Below are positions 7,049 to 12,926 of a stretch of DNA of 12,926 bases, one piece after another. Made by a program: the position numbers and the translations under genes. The DNA is from Chitinophagales bacterium. GTDB lineage: Bacteria > Bacteroidota > Bacteroidia > Chitinophagales > UBA2359. The notes beneath the pieces were generated by a model. It saw only the letters and a program-made list of their open reading frames with translations. It was not told the origin of the DNA and searched no databases. Where the stretch lies: assembly GCA_020631035.1 (NCBI GenBank), contig JAHDIA010000091.1, forward strand, positions 1 to 12,926. Direction: 5' to 3'. The number at the start of each line of letters is the position of its first letter. Within the stretch, counting starts at the first letter, position 1.

Positions 7049-7831
7049 CTACCAATACCATAAAATAAAATCTTGTTTTGCTTGATCTTTCTTAAAAAAG
7101 ACAATGCCCAACTGAAACAAATCTATACTAATAGTGACTTTGGGATGAGCTTTGATGGTATTCCAAGCTTCGGACATATCGGGAGACCAATGTATGTCAT
7201 CAAATACAAAAATGCTGTCCTCTGTCCTCTTAGACAAACATTGCTCAAAATATTTTAAAGTAGGCTCTTTTTGGTGATTTCCATCAAAGTAAACATAAGA
7301 TAAACTTTCATAGGATTGAAGTACTTCTTCTAAACAACTGTCAAAGTCACCTTTGATGATGTGTACATTGGCATTTAAACGTTGCATATTTTCCAAGGCA
7401 ATTTGGGCAATATTGGGACAGCCTTCAATACTAATCAAGCTGACATTGGGATTGCCCTTTGACTGATACAAACTACTCAAACCCAAAGAGGTCCCCAGTT
7501 CAAGCATATTGCTAGGTTTAAAATGATTGGTCAGACGAAACAACAACCGACCATATCTGTTGGCAATACCAGCCTTTTTGGCTATTTGACTGATTTTTCG
7601 TTTAGAGGATTGGCTTTGTCGACCAGCACCAAAGTCGTGTACTTCAATGTTTCTATTGTCTTTAAGCAATATTTTTCGGACTGCCTCAATGTCGTCGAAT
7701 GCATAGAAATGGCGGTTGTCAGAAAGAATTTCTTCAGCAAATTGGTAAATAAAAGGAGAGTGAAGGTAGTATTTGGACTTGCCTTTCAAAAGGTATTTGC
7801 TCAATTCAGAAATGCGATGTGCCAGGTGCAT
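7049..7831 (-). CDS. Class I SAM-dependent methyltransferase
   Basis: 260 residues with a Rossmann-type SAM-binding core. Motif I is MLELGTSLGLSS (109-120). SIEGCPN (134-140) is the acidic ribose-binding region. GDFD (161-164) and VYFDGNH (180-186) correspond to motifs near the O-methyltransferase metal and substrate site, and FVFDDIHWS (208-216) follows. An N-terminal extension (1-105) carries YLHSPFIYQF and VHDFGAGRQS, conserved blocks I associate with a Bacteroidota methyltransferase subfamily of this length. The protein is cytosolic and full length; the acceptor substrate is unknown. Its nearest annotated relatives are O-methyltransferases. It has its own promoter (7857-7890), and a 97-base gap separates it from the redox fusion gene upstream. 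No clear terminator is visible. Confidence 0.8.
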   Translation of the reverse strand: MHLAHRISELSKYLLKGKSKYYLHSPFIYQFAEEILSDNRHFYAFDDIEAVRKILLKDNRNIEVHDFGAGRQSQSSKRKISQIAKKAGIANRYGRLLFRLTNHFKPSNMLELGTSLGLSSLYQSKGNPNVSLISIEGCPNIAQIALENMQRLNANVHIIKGDFDSCLEEVLQSYESLSYVYFDGNHQKEPTLKYFEQCLSKRTEDSIFVFDDIHWSPDMSEAWNTIKAHPKVTISIDLFQLGIVFFKKDQAKQDFILWYW

Positions 7832-7856
7832 AGGGAATTAGTCTGGTTCTGAAAGG

Positions 7857-7890
7857 CAAAAATAGAAATGATTTGGACATTCCTAGCAAA
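7857..7890 (-). promoter_or_regulatory. Promoter of the methyltransferase gene
   Basis: On the minus strand, TTTG (7887-7890) is followed after 22 bases by TATTTTTG (7857-7864), an exact TAnnTTTG match. The transcript would begin near 7851, about 20 bases before the ATG at 7831. Confidence 0.55.
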
Positions 7891-7928
7891 CTTTTCTTTT
7901 TTCATACTTAAAAACAATTGGACATAGC

Positions 7929-8879
7929 TTAAAAGGTACAAGCCAATTGCTCATAATTGGGGCGATCAGCTGCTGATTTATGAACAAAACCTTTGACAAT
8001 CTTTCCTTTTTGGATAAGAAATACCCCAGGCATTTGAAATCCATCTCCTTGCTCTTTCCCAACACCATGACCTTTCATTACGCCTGCTTCAAAACCTCTT
8101 ATCCAGACTTTTAAACCAAATAATTCACTCGCTGTACCACGACGCAACTGAAATTTTTTGTACAAAATACTCTCTGGATCGCTGATTTGTGGTAAATCTT
8201 CTAGACCAAAACGACTTAGTGTGTTTCTGGCTTCTTCCTCTTCAACCATATGTACAATGGCAATGCGAGTGCCTTTGATTTCAATTTTATTTCTAATATC
8301 AGCAATATCCTCTAATGCTTCTCGACAAAAAGTACAGCCAAAATGACGTAAAAAGATAAGTAGGGTAGGCCATTTGTGTGACATCTCCTGTAAAGAAAAG
8401 CCTTCTGAGGTCTCAAACATATCTAAGGAGTACATTTCATCTTGGCTAAACAAATGGATAAGGGCTTCGTCCTTTTCATACACTTTGTTGTAAACTGCTT
8501 TCAAAATAAAAAAGAATGGAATCAACCAAATCAAATCGTTGAAGAGAATCATAAAAGCAGCAGATAGCGGAAAACTACCAACAGACAAGGCTTTGATAAA
8601 GCCAATTGGACCAAAAATTTTGCCCAAAAAACCAACTAGAACAATGATCCAATGTCTAAGGGGATTCATAGAGGCCAACAAATAACCAATACCATAGACA
8701 CCTACAATCATACCTATGCACTGCCAGAGTTCTGGATAGATAGGCAATTGCATACCTGCCATTTCAAAGAAAAGATTGGGGAAGAAAATGGCAAAAACTC
8801 CAAATAGCAGATTGTAAATACCTGCAACGACTAGAATTTGTGTCATCCATTTTTTGGACTTTGGACTTCGTTTGTTCAT
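7929..8879 (-). CDS. Four-TM membrane protein fused to a peroxiredoxin-like (AhpC/TSA) domain
   Basis: 316 residues from the ATG at 8877-8879 (MNKRSPKSKKW); an in-frame ATG at 8939 would add 20 residues and cannot be excluded. Helices lie at about 13-35, 51-70, 76-98 and 105-128, with conserved blocks LWQCIGMIVGVYGIGYLLAS, LVGFLGKIFGPIGF and LFNDLIWLIPFFFIL. The C-terminal half is a thioredoxin-fold domain of the AhpC/TSA-like (PRXL2/SelL-related) type. Its redox site is FGCTFCREA (Cys182 and Cys185), and it ends with QMPGVFLIQKGKIV, which contains the cis-Pro region. This architecture recurs in bacterial proteins annotated as alkyl hydroperoxide reductase or redoxin. The likely role is membrane-tethered thiol or peroxide redox chemistry; the electron partner is unknown. 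No exact promoter box was found upstream. Confidence 0.8.
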   Translation of the reverse strand: MNKRSPKSKKWMTQILVVAGIYNLLFGVFAIFFPNLFFEMAGMQLPIYPELWQCIGMIVGVYGIGYLLASMNPLRHWIIVLVGFLGKIFGPIGFIKALSVGSFPLSAAFMILFNDLIWLIPFFFILKAVYNKVYEKDEALIHLFSQDEMYSLDMFETSEGFSLQEMSHKWPTLLIFLRHFGCTFCREALEDIADIRNKIEIKGTRIAIVHMVEEEEARNTLSRFGLEDLPQISDPESILYKKFQLRRGTASELFGLKVWIRGFEAGVMKGHGVGKEQGDGFQMPGVFLIQKGKIVKGFVHKSAADRPNYEQLACTF

Positions 8880-8964
8880 GTTCTGTTTTAAAGAAACCTC
8901 TATGCTTGGAAGAATAATTTTGTGAAGAATGACTTGCAACTGAGAGTAGCAGTATTAAGTCTTT

Positions 8965-8989
8965 CTAATTCTTATTAACATAAGATTAG
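8965..8989. repeat. AT-rich inverted repeat
   Basis: CTAAT-T-CTTAT (8965-8975) and ATAAGATTAG (8980-8989) form a 10-bp stem with one bulged base and a TAAC loop. A 10-bp palindrome, AACAATTGTT, follows at 8990-8999. It lies between two minus-strand genes and lacks a T-run on either side, so it could be a weak terminator for the gene at 9060 or an operator for the gene ending at 7929. Confidence 0.35.
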
Positions 8990-9059
8990 AACAATTGTTT
9001 AGTATTAGGAGAAAATCATACAAGTGAGAGGCTGTAGATAGTTTGGCAAAACAATACAA

Positions 9060-9386
9060 TCAATTGGGTGTCTGATAGATAACTCTAAGGACAAAACGAA
9101 TTAAGGCTATCAAAAGCCATAAACCTATTCCTAAATACAAGGTATTGAGAGCAGCAAGTCCACTTAATACAAAATATAATACAGAAGCGAGAACCAACAA
9201 ACGCAGTAGGCTAATGCTAAAACGAAAAATAGTGGGATATTTATGTGCTATGTGATTTTTATTGGTGTATTCGTTGATGGAGTTGGTTAAGACAAGTAAT
9301 ACCAAACTACTGACGATTAGCCAATACATTTTGAGCAAATAACCAATAACCAATAAACTTAGCAAAAAAACAATGAGATAGGCCAT
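9060..9386 (-). CDS. Small multi-pass membrane protein, function unknown
   Basis: 108 residues from the ATG at 9384-9386 (MAYLIVFLLSLLVIGYLLKM). The frame is open further upstream to 9524, but that extension would be coded by a terminator hairpin (9480-9520), so the shorter start is preferred. There are four hydrophobic stretches: about 3-17, 19-35, 60-77 and 81-100. A short polar loop, NSINEYTNKNHIAHKYPT, lies between the second and third. No motif or family was recognised. It lies downstream of the PspC gene, separated by a terminator, so it is probably transcribed separately. Confidence 0.6.
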   Translation of the reverse strand: MAYLIVFLLSLLVIGYLLKMYWLIVSSLVLLVLTNSINEYTNKNHIAHKYPTIFRFSISLLRLLVLASVLYFVLSGLAALNTLYLGIGLWLLIALIRFVLRVIYQTPN

Positions 9387-9465
9387 ATTTACATTATGTA
9401 AGCACAATGATAGAACAAGCCATAAGTTTTTGCAAGTAAAATAAGGACAGAATAGTGTTAAAGAA

Positions 9466-9520
9466 GAGATAAAAACAAAGTCGGGAGCCAGTGTGTCAAA
9501 TGCCACATCTCTCTCCCGAC
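9466..9520 (-). terminator. Terminator of the PspC-domain gene
   Basis: GTCGGGAG (9480-9487) pairs with CTCCCGAC (9513-9520), with a smaller TGTG/CACA helix inside the loop. On the minus strand the hairpin is followed by TTTGTTTTTATCTC (9466-9479). It lies about 30 bases beyond the stop at 9552. Confidence 0.65.
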
Positions 9521-9551
9521 TCAAATATGTTGCAAGGGATTATTTATCTAT

Positions 9552-9731
9552 TTAGTAAGTAGAGGGCTTAACCAATCCAATAATAAAGTAGATTAGAATT
9601 GGAGAGCCGATTCCAAAAACAGTTGCCAGCACAAAAGCAAGGCGAATAAGGGTTACATCTACATCAAATTTGTATGCCATCCAAGAGCATACACCCATTA
9701 CTTTTTTTTCAGGAACAATGTCGTAGGTCAT
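9552..9731 (-). CDS. PspC-domain protein, 59 residues
   Basis: The minus strand from the ATG at 9729-9731 to a TAA at 9552-9554 encodes 59 residues: MTYDIVPEKKVMGVCSWMAY, then KFDVDVTLIRLAFVLATVFG, then IGSPILIYFIIGLVKPSTY. This is a complete PspC domain: an amphipathic start with a G-V-C-x-W/G-x-A motif, D-x-T-L-I-R-L, and one hydrophobic helix pair ending in a P-rich tail. PspC-domain proteins sit in the inner membrane and are linked to envelope-stress responses, but stand-alone copies in Bacteroidota have no settled function. It is divergent from the thioredoxin gene at 9938 and has its own terminator. The small size makes it easy for gene finders to miss. Confidence 0.85.
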   Translation of the reverse strand: MTYDIVPEKKVMGVCSWMAYKFDVDVTLIRLAFVLATVFGIGSPILIYFIIGLVKPSTY

Positions 9732-9828
9732 ATTTCTATTTGTGTTATTTGATTCATAATAAACTACATTTTTTAGAAAAAAATAGTTCCGTTTGTTATA
9801 AAATTCTAAACTAATGACATATTCTCCC

Positions 9829-9856
9829 TTGTACGTTCGTTTTTTGATTAAATTTG
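9829..9856 (+). promoter_or_regulatory. Promoter of the exported thioredoxin-like gene
   Basis: TTG (9829-9831) is followed after 17 bases by TAAATTTG (9849-9856), an exact match to the Bacteroidota TAnnTTTG box. The transcript would start near 9862, giving a leader of about 75 bases to the ATG at 9938. Confidence 0.55.
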
Positions 9857-9937
9857 TTAATGTTATCGAAATACAACTAAATGGGTGTTATCCAATACCA
9901 CATTAGGAGTCTTAAGAAAAGATATACAGAAAATACT

Positions 9938-11149
9938 ATGAATACATATAAATCAATGGGTATTTCCCTTTTGTTATTGTTGTTTACTTGCTCTATTGTT
10001 TGTGGGCAAAATAGCAAAAAAGCCAGTGCGCAAGAAAAAGTCGGAATGAACTTTATTCATACTGACTGGGACAAAGCCAAAGAATTGGCAAAAAAAGAAA
10101 ACAAATACATTGTTGCAGATGTCTATGCCTATTGGTGTGGACCCTGTAAAAAAATGGATAGAGAAACTTTTGTCAATCCCAAAGTTGCTGATTTTTACAA
10201 CAAAAACTTTATCAGTTTTAAGATTGATATGGGGAGAGATGAAAACAAAGCAATGAACTCTGTTTTTAAGGTACAAGCTTTCCCAACAGTTGTTTATTAC
10301 AATCCAGATGGTGAGGAAGTATACCGCTTTAAGGGATTCCGTCCACCACAAATGTTCTTGCAAGAAGGCAAAAAGGCATTGTTTGACAACGCCAAATATG
10401 CTGAATACCAAGAGCAGTTCAAAAATGGTAAGAAATCAGAAGACTTTCTTTATGAATTCATCACCTTTATGGGATATGGAGGTAAAACCGATAAGGACGT
10501 TATTGATACCTATCTGAAAAAACAATCTAAGAAAGACTTGCTTAATGAGAAGAATATGGAGTTGATTTATGGATCTGTCCAAAATTCAGATTCTCCTTTT
10601 TTCAAACTTTTGTTGGATAACAAGACAGCTTATGAAGAAAAGTATGGTCACGATGAGGTCAATTTGCAGTTGCGCAACATCGCTCTCAATGATTTGCGTA
10701 AAGCTTTGGCTGATAAGGACGAAAAACGCTTCAAACAATCCATAGATGTGGTAGAACACATCACCCTTGATGGCAAAGAACTCTTAAAACTCCAAATGCA
10801 ATTGGAATACTATGTCAAAATGGAGGATTGGAAAAAATATGCAGCTACTTCTACGGATTATCTTGACAACAATGAGTTGGATCAACACGCACTGCTCAAT
10901 AATATTGCTTGGACATTTTATGAAAACATAGAGGATAAAGAACAGTTGGCAAAAGCAGAAAAATGGATTAGAGATGCCATTCAGTTGAGAAGAGAGTACA
11001 ATTACCTAGATACTTTGGCTGCGTTGTTGTTCAAACAAGGAAAAAAGGAAGAAGGGATGGAGATGGCACAAAATGCCATAGAATTAGCCAAAAAGACTCG
11101 AAAAAATCCTAAGCCGACACACGATTTAATCAAAAAGTATACGGACTAA
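9938..11149 (+). CDS. Exported thioredoxin-fold protein with a helical C-terminal region
   Basis: 403 residues from the ATG at 9938, chosen because it begins a signal peptide (MNTYKSMGISLLLLLFTCSI then VCGQ); an in-frame ATG at 9881 would bury that signal behind a 19-residue polar leader. The thioredoxin domain (about 35-150) has the redox motif WCGPCKK (Cys67 and Cys70), preceded by VADVYAY, with the cis-Pro in AFPTVVYYNPDG (Pro116). The remaining 250 residues are charged and helical, with repeats of TPR-like spacing, including LLNNIAWTFYENIEDKEQLA and YLDTLAALLFKQGKKEEGME near the end. The family is common in Bacteroidota and is expected to act as a periplasmic thiol-disulfide oxidoreductase or protein-interaction factor; the partner is unknown. 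Confidence 0.85.
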   Translation: MNTYKSMGISLLLLLFTCSIVCGQNSKKASAQEKVGMNFIHTDWDKAKELAKKENKYIVADVYAYWCGPCKKMDRETFVNPKVADFYNKNFISFKIDMGRDENKAMNSVFKVQAFPTVVYYNPDGEEVYRFKGFRPPQMFLQEGKKALFDNAKYAEYQEQFKNGKKSEDFLYEFITFMGYGGKTDKDVIDTYLKKQSKKDLLNEKNMELIYGSVQNSDSPFFKLLLDNKTAYEEKYGHDEVNLQLRNIALNDLRKALADKDEKRFKQSIDVVEHITLDGKELLKLQMQLEYYVKMEDWKKYAATSTDYLDNNELDQHALLNNIAWTFYENIEDKEQLAKAEKWIRDAIQLRREYNYLDTLAALLFKQGKKEEGMEMAQNAIELAKKTRKNPKPTHDLIKKYTD

Positions 11150-11242
11150 GAAAATAGGCACGCTAATTGTACTGTATATGCTGTCGCCAACTTAATTATG
11201 ATAAGTAATGCATAAGGCCAACACATTTACAATTATATATAC

Positions 11243-11259
11243 TTCAAACATAATTTGAA
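11243..11259 (+). terminator. Weak hairpin after the thioredoxin gene
   Basis: TTCAAA (11243-11248) pairs with TTTGAA (11254-11259) around CATAA, with T-rich sequence about 10 bases on. It is a 6-bp A/T stem nearly 100 bases past the stop, so its role as a terminator is doubtful. Confidence 0.2.
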
Positions 11260-11275
11260 TCATTACCTTATTTTG

Positions 11276-11310
11276 TTTGTTAGTCTATACAATAAAGGCC
11301 ATTATTTTTG
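11276..11310 (+). promoter_or_regulatory. Promoter of the cysteine-tail membrane protein
   Basis: TTTG (11276-11279) is followed after 23 bases by TATTTTTG (11303-11310), an exact TAnnTTTG box at the upper end of the known spacing range. The start would fall near 11316, with a leader of about 12 bases before the ATG at 11328. Confidence 0.45.
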
Positions 11311-11327
11311 AAACTTAAGCCACAGCT

Positions 11328-12218
11328 ATGAAACAGCAGCTTTTGACTTTTTTAGCCGTAATTATTTTACTGGCTCTCATAAAAATACCTTTTGCCCCCC
11401 GAAAAGATGTGAGTACCCGTACAGCTACAACAGAAGCATCAAATCCAGTGGCAGAGTCTAAAGGCTATTTCGAACGGTTTATGGATAGAACCAAGGAAAA
11501 AGCCCAAAATACAGTTGATAAGGTAAAAGATAAGGTAACCACTGAAAAATCAGAATATCGTTATGCACCTGAGTATCGAGATGATTACAAAAGAAGAGAT
11601 GCATCTTACACGACCTATTCTGAAAGAAGGGTAGATAGACCCACCGACAATACCTATTATCCTTGTGATGGCAGTCGCTATGTATACAAATACAACAAAG
11701 ACAATCATGCTGTAAGAGATTTGCGTTTGGTCGATAGCAATCATAGAGGATTGTTGGGTAAGTCTACTGCCAATATTAATCTTTACAATAAGGGGATCTA
11801 CAATCATACATACAAAGAGGTTGATTTTGTAGTGGAGTCCTATGACAAATATGGTGAATTGATTGGGATCAATTATGATTCTTTTTCTAGGCCCATTCGT
11901 AAAGGTAAAGCTCTTAGGAAAAAGGTAGATATTAGTCGAAATACGGATGAGATTGTGGTCATTATGTTGGGAGCAACAGGTTTTGACTGTGAAGAACAAA
12001 AAGAATCCGATTATGTAGACAATGGATATGAAGTAGATGAAGGGCATTCACATTATGGGGACCCTGATGTAGGTATCCACGCCCAAACTTGTACTTGTAA
12101 ACATTGCTACAAAAAATTAGAGAAACAAAGAAAGAGAGCCGAAAAGGAGGTCGAAAAGTATTATCGTGATAGACGGGCGATCTGTACGACTTGTGGGCAA
12201 GATTATGATCGGAAATAA
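11328..12218 (+). CDS. Membrane-anchored protein with FxLYD-like domain and Cys-rich tail
   Basis: 296 residues. A single hydrophobic N-terminal segment (about 4-22, LLTFLAVIILLALIKIPFA) lacks a clear cleavage site and is probably an anchor. A charged helical stretch (about 46-72, FERFMDRTKEKAQNTVDKVK) and a Tyr/Arg-rich linker follow. The central part (about 112-222) contains TANINLYNKGIYNHTYKEVD, VVESYDKYGELIGIN and a later RKGKALRKKVDIS, a strand pattern like FxLYD-type immunoglobulin-like domains. The tail has TCTCKHC (Cys255, 257, 260) and, 25 residues later across a basic helix, ICTTCG (Cys286, 289), which could bind a metal. No known family was recognised as a whole and the role is unknown. 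The next strong terminator is 300 bases away, beyond a block of repeats. Confidence 0.7.
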   Translation: MKQQLLTFLAVIILLALIKIPFAPRKDVSTRTATTEASNPVAESKGYFERFMDRTKEKAQNTVDKVKDKVTTEKSEYRYAPEYRDDYKRRDASYTTYSERRVDRPTDNTYYPCDGSRYVYKYNKDNHAVRDLRLVDSNHRGLLGKSTANINLYNKGIYNHTYKEVDFVVESYDKYGELIGINYDSFSRPIRKGKALRKKVDISRNTDEIVVIMLGATGFDCEEQKESDYVDNGYEVDEGHSHYGDPDVGIHAQTCTCKHCYKKLEKQRKRAEKEVEKYYRDRRAICTTCGQDYDRK

Positions 12219-12226
12219 TTAATTTG

Positions 12227-12254
12227 GTAGAGACGTTGCCTGCAACGTCTGTAC
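12227..12254. repeat. REP-like palindrome, GTTG version
   Basis: A 28-base near-perfect palindrome. Outer GTA/TAC, one G/G mismatch, then AGACGTTG (12231-12238) pairs with CAACGTCT (12243-12250) around CCTG. It is the same type of element as 12876-12903, with different bases in the upper stem. Confidence 0.75.
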
Positions 12255-12312
12255 GTGTTTTTATTTGCCTGCAACGTCTGTACGTGTTTTTATTTGCCTG
12301 CAACGTCTGTAC
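12238..12312. repeat. 29-bp tandem repeat, about 2.6 copies
   Basis: Two identical 29-base units (12238-12266 and 12267-12295) begin GCCTGCAACGTCTGTACGTG and end in a T-rich TTTTTATTT. A third, partial unit (12296-12312) diverges after GCCTGCAACGTCTGTAC. The unit begins in the loop of the 12227 palindrome, so the array appears to be a duplication of that palindrome's right half plus a flanking T-run. Confidence 0.85.
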
Positions 12313-12323
12313 AGTACATATAA

Positions 12324-12424
12324 GGCGTGAAGCGGATGGAAAAGTGAGCCGACGAAGAACCCAAAGAAACGATGTTTATGCCTGATAGAAGCGGTTGCCA
12401 TGCAAAAGCGGATAGCAGGGAGAC
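12324..12424 (+). repeat. Interspersed element, copy B (best preserved)
   Basis: It starts with a 21-base stretch (12324-12344) identical to copy C, containing GTGAAGCGGATGG. The second half folds: CCTG 12381-12384 with CAGG 12416-12419 closes two unpaired purine-rich strands, ATAGAAGCGG and AAGCGGATAG, around an inner TTGC/GCAA hairpin (12395-12398 and 12402-12405). The pattern CCnGATnGAAGCGG...AGCGGATAGCnGGG is one I recall as frequent between genes in flavobacteria, possibly related to the Flavo-1 RNA motif; this is unverified. Confidence 0.65.
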
Positions 12425-12517
12425 TTGAAAGTTTGAAAAACCAGCGTGCCATTCTATTTATATAGTATAAAAACATCATAAAAGTAGAAAAGTCATCGTT
12501 GTATAAAAAAACAAGAG

Positions 12518-12543
12518 CCGAGGCAATACGTCTCGGTTTTTTT
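12518..12543 (+). terminator. Strong rho-independent terminator with no gene just upstream
   Basis: CCGAGGC (12518-12524) pairs with GTCTCGG (12530-12536, one G-T pair) around AATAC, followed by seven Ts (12537-12543). The nearest upstream stop is at 12218. Either the repeats were inserted between gene and terminator, or a short non-coding transcript ends here. Confidence 0.8.
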
Positions 12544-12596
12544 ATGGAGATGTGCCAAACACACTTGGAGTAACATTCAAAAAATAACTAGAACAT

Positions 12597-12713
12597 ATGA
12601 GCGTCAATATTTTCCAATCTACGGCGTTAAAAATACTCGCCTTAGCGCTGCTAGGACTGGAATGCCAGCCCAGTGCGCTTTTTGCCTTGTATATTGAAAA
12701 ATCTTTTTGCTAA
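12597..12713 (+). CDS. Possible 38-residue reading frame; may be non-coding
   Basis: An ATG at 12597 opens 38 codons ending in TAA (12711-12713): MSVNIFQSTALKILALALLG, then LECQPSALFALYIEKSFC. The hydrophobic run resembles a signal or membrane segment, and it could be the broken N-terminus of an exported protein. Against it, the frame overlaps a GC-rich hairpin with a T-run (12645-12683), there is no recognised family, and the surroundings are repeats. Confidence 0.2.
   Translation: MSVNIFQSTALKILALALLGLECQPSALFALYIEKSFC
12645..12683 (+). terminator. GC-rich hairpin with T-run
   Basis: GCGC (12645-12648) pairs with GCGC (12675-12678), and inside it CTGG pairs with CCAG around AATG. Five Ts follow (12679-12683). 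The shape is terminator-like but the stem is interrupted. Confidence 0.4.
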
Positions 12714-12757
12714 GATGTCCAACTTATTATTTAAACGTTACTAAGAAATAGCAGCAT

Positions 12758-12840
12758 GGCGTGAAGCGGATGGAAAAGAGGAACGATGGAGGACGAAAAG
12801 ATGCGAAAATACGCCCGATAGTAGTGGATATGGCGGTGCG
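12758..12840 (+). repeat. Interspersed element, copy C (3' half degraded)
   Basis: It begins with the same 21 bases as copy B (12758-12778), continues through a GGAGGAC middle and reaches GCCCGATAGTAGTGG 56 bases from the start, as in copies A and B. The closing CGGG/CAGG partner and the inner hairpin are not preserved; simple GTGGCGG sequence follows, then the 12876 palindrome. Confidence 0.6.
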
Positions 12841-12875
12841 TCCGTGGCGGTGTGTATGTGGTTCGTATGTGGTAC

Positions 12876-12903
12876 GTAGAGACAAGGCATGCCTTGTCTG
12901 TAC
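12876..12903. repeat. REP-like palindrome, AAGG version
   Basis: A 28-base palindrome with outer GTA/TAC, the same single mismatch position as 12227-12254, then AGACAAGGC (12880-12888) pairing with GCCTTGTCT (12891-12899) around AT. The outer arms equal those of the other copy, while GTTG/CAAC has become AAGG/CCTT. Confidence 0.75.
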
Positions 12904-12926
12904 TGCTGGCGTGGCGGCGTATCCGT

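Larger units (their letters stand above)
12219..12926. other. Repeat-rich non-coding region at the right end
   Basis: No convincing gene is present. The region is visibly more GC-rich than the coding part and contains palindromes at 12227 and 12876, a 29-bp tandem repeat, two copies of the interspersed element, a strong terminator at 12518-12543 and a T-tailed hairpin at 12645-12683. The final 90 bases are rich in GTGGCGG/GTATGTGG-type simple sequence. Longer frames here run through repeat units and should not be called genes. Confidence 0.7.

Noticed and set aside
9387..9524. N-terminal 46-residue extension of the small membrane protein
   Set aside because: It would be encoded by the terminator hairpin of the upstream PspC gene; the ATG at 9386 gives a standard membrane-protein start.
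12238..12312. CRISPR-like array
   Set aside because: Units are contiguous and identical with no variable spacers, and no cas genes are nearby; it is a simple tandem repeat.
12261..12479. 72-codon minus-strand frame at the right end
   Set aside because: It is made of the tandem repeat and element copy B read in reverse, with no recognisable protein features.

Overview
The window looks like chromosomal DNA from a member of the phylum Bacteroidota, possibly a Saprospiria- or Cytophagia-like lineage (not resolvable from sequence alone). The evidence is the AT-rich base composition, exported proteins whose signal peptides end in a -Q or A-Q cleavage context, almost no Shine-Dalgarno sequences, several upstream regions with the Bacteroidota promoter pattern TTG / TAnnTTTG at 17-23 bp spacing, and a PorQ protein, which belongs to the Bacteroidota-specific type IX secretion system.

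Layout. 1-157 (-) is the start of an agmatinase/arginase-family gene that runs off the left edge. 296-958 (+) encodes an exported, probably outer-membrane beta-barrel protein. Its 3' end runs into about 200 bases (911-1110) that can fold into nested helices and may be an RNA or a mobile-element remnant. Then come two minus-strand genes, a two-TM membrane protein (2493-2996) and an exported DUF3089 alpha/beta-hydrolase (1255-2349) with its terminator at 1171-1213. 3162-4226 (+) is porQ and 4391-5659 (+) is an FAD-dependent amine-oxidase-type oxidoreductase. A bidirectional terminator with a perfect 16-bp stem separates that gene from a convergent PLP-dependent cysteine-synthase-family gene (5711-6658, -).

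The 390-base gap 6659-7048 holds a promoter and two kinds of repeat. The minus-strand genes that follow are a class I SAM methyltransferase (7049-7831), a four-TM/peroxiredoxin-like fusion (7929-8879), a small multi-TM protein (9060-9386) and a 59-residue PspC-domain protein (9552-9731). Two plus-strand genes close the coding part: an exported thioredoxin-fold protein with a helical C-terminus (9938-11149) and a membrane-anchored protein with a beta-sandwich-like domain and a cysteine-rich tail (11328-12218).

The last 700 bases (12219-12926) have no convincing gene. They are dense in repeats: a 2.6-copy 29-bp tandem repeat, two 28-base palindromes related by compensatory stem changes, two copies of a roughly 100-base interspersed element that also occurs on the minus strand at 6811-6913, a strong orphan terminator, and a hairpin inside a very short reading frame.

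The genes are mostly single housekeeping or envelope functions rather than one pathway. Common threads are the cell envelope and secretion (porQ, beta-barrel, PspC, exported thioredoxin) and redox chemistry (FAD oxidoreductase, peroxiredoxin-like fusion, thioredoxin). The most unusual material is non-coding: the possible structured RNA near 911-1110, and the interspersed element whose three copies keep spacing and pairing while their sequence drifts.
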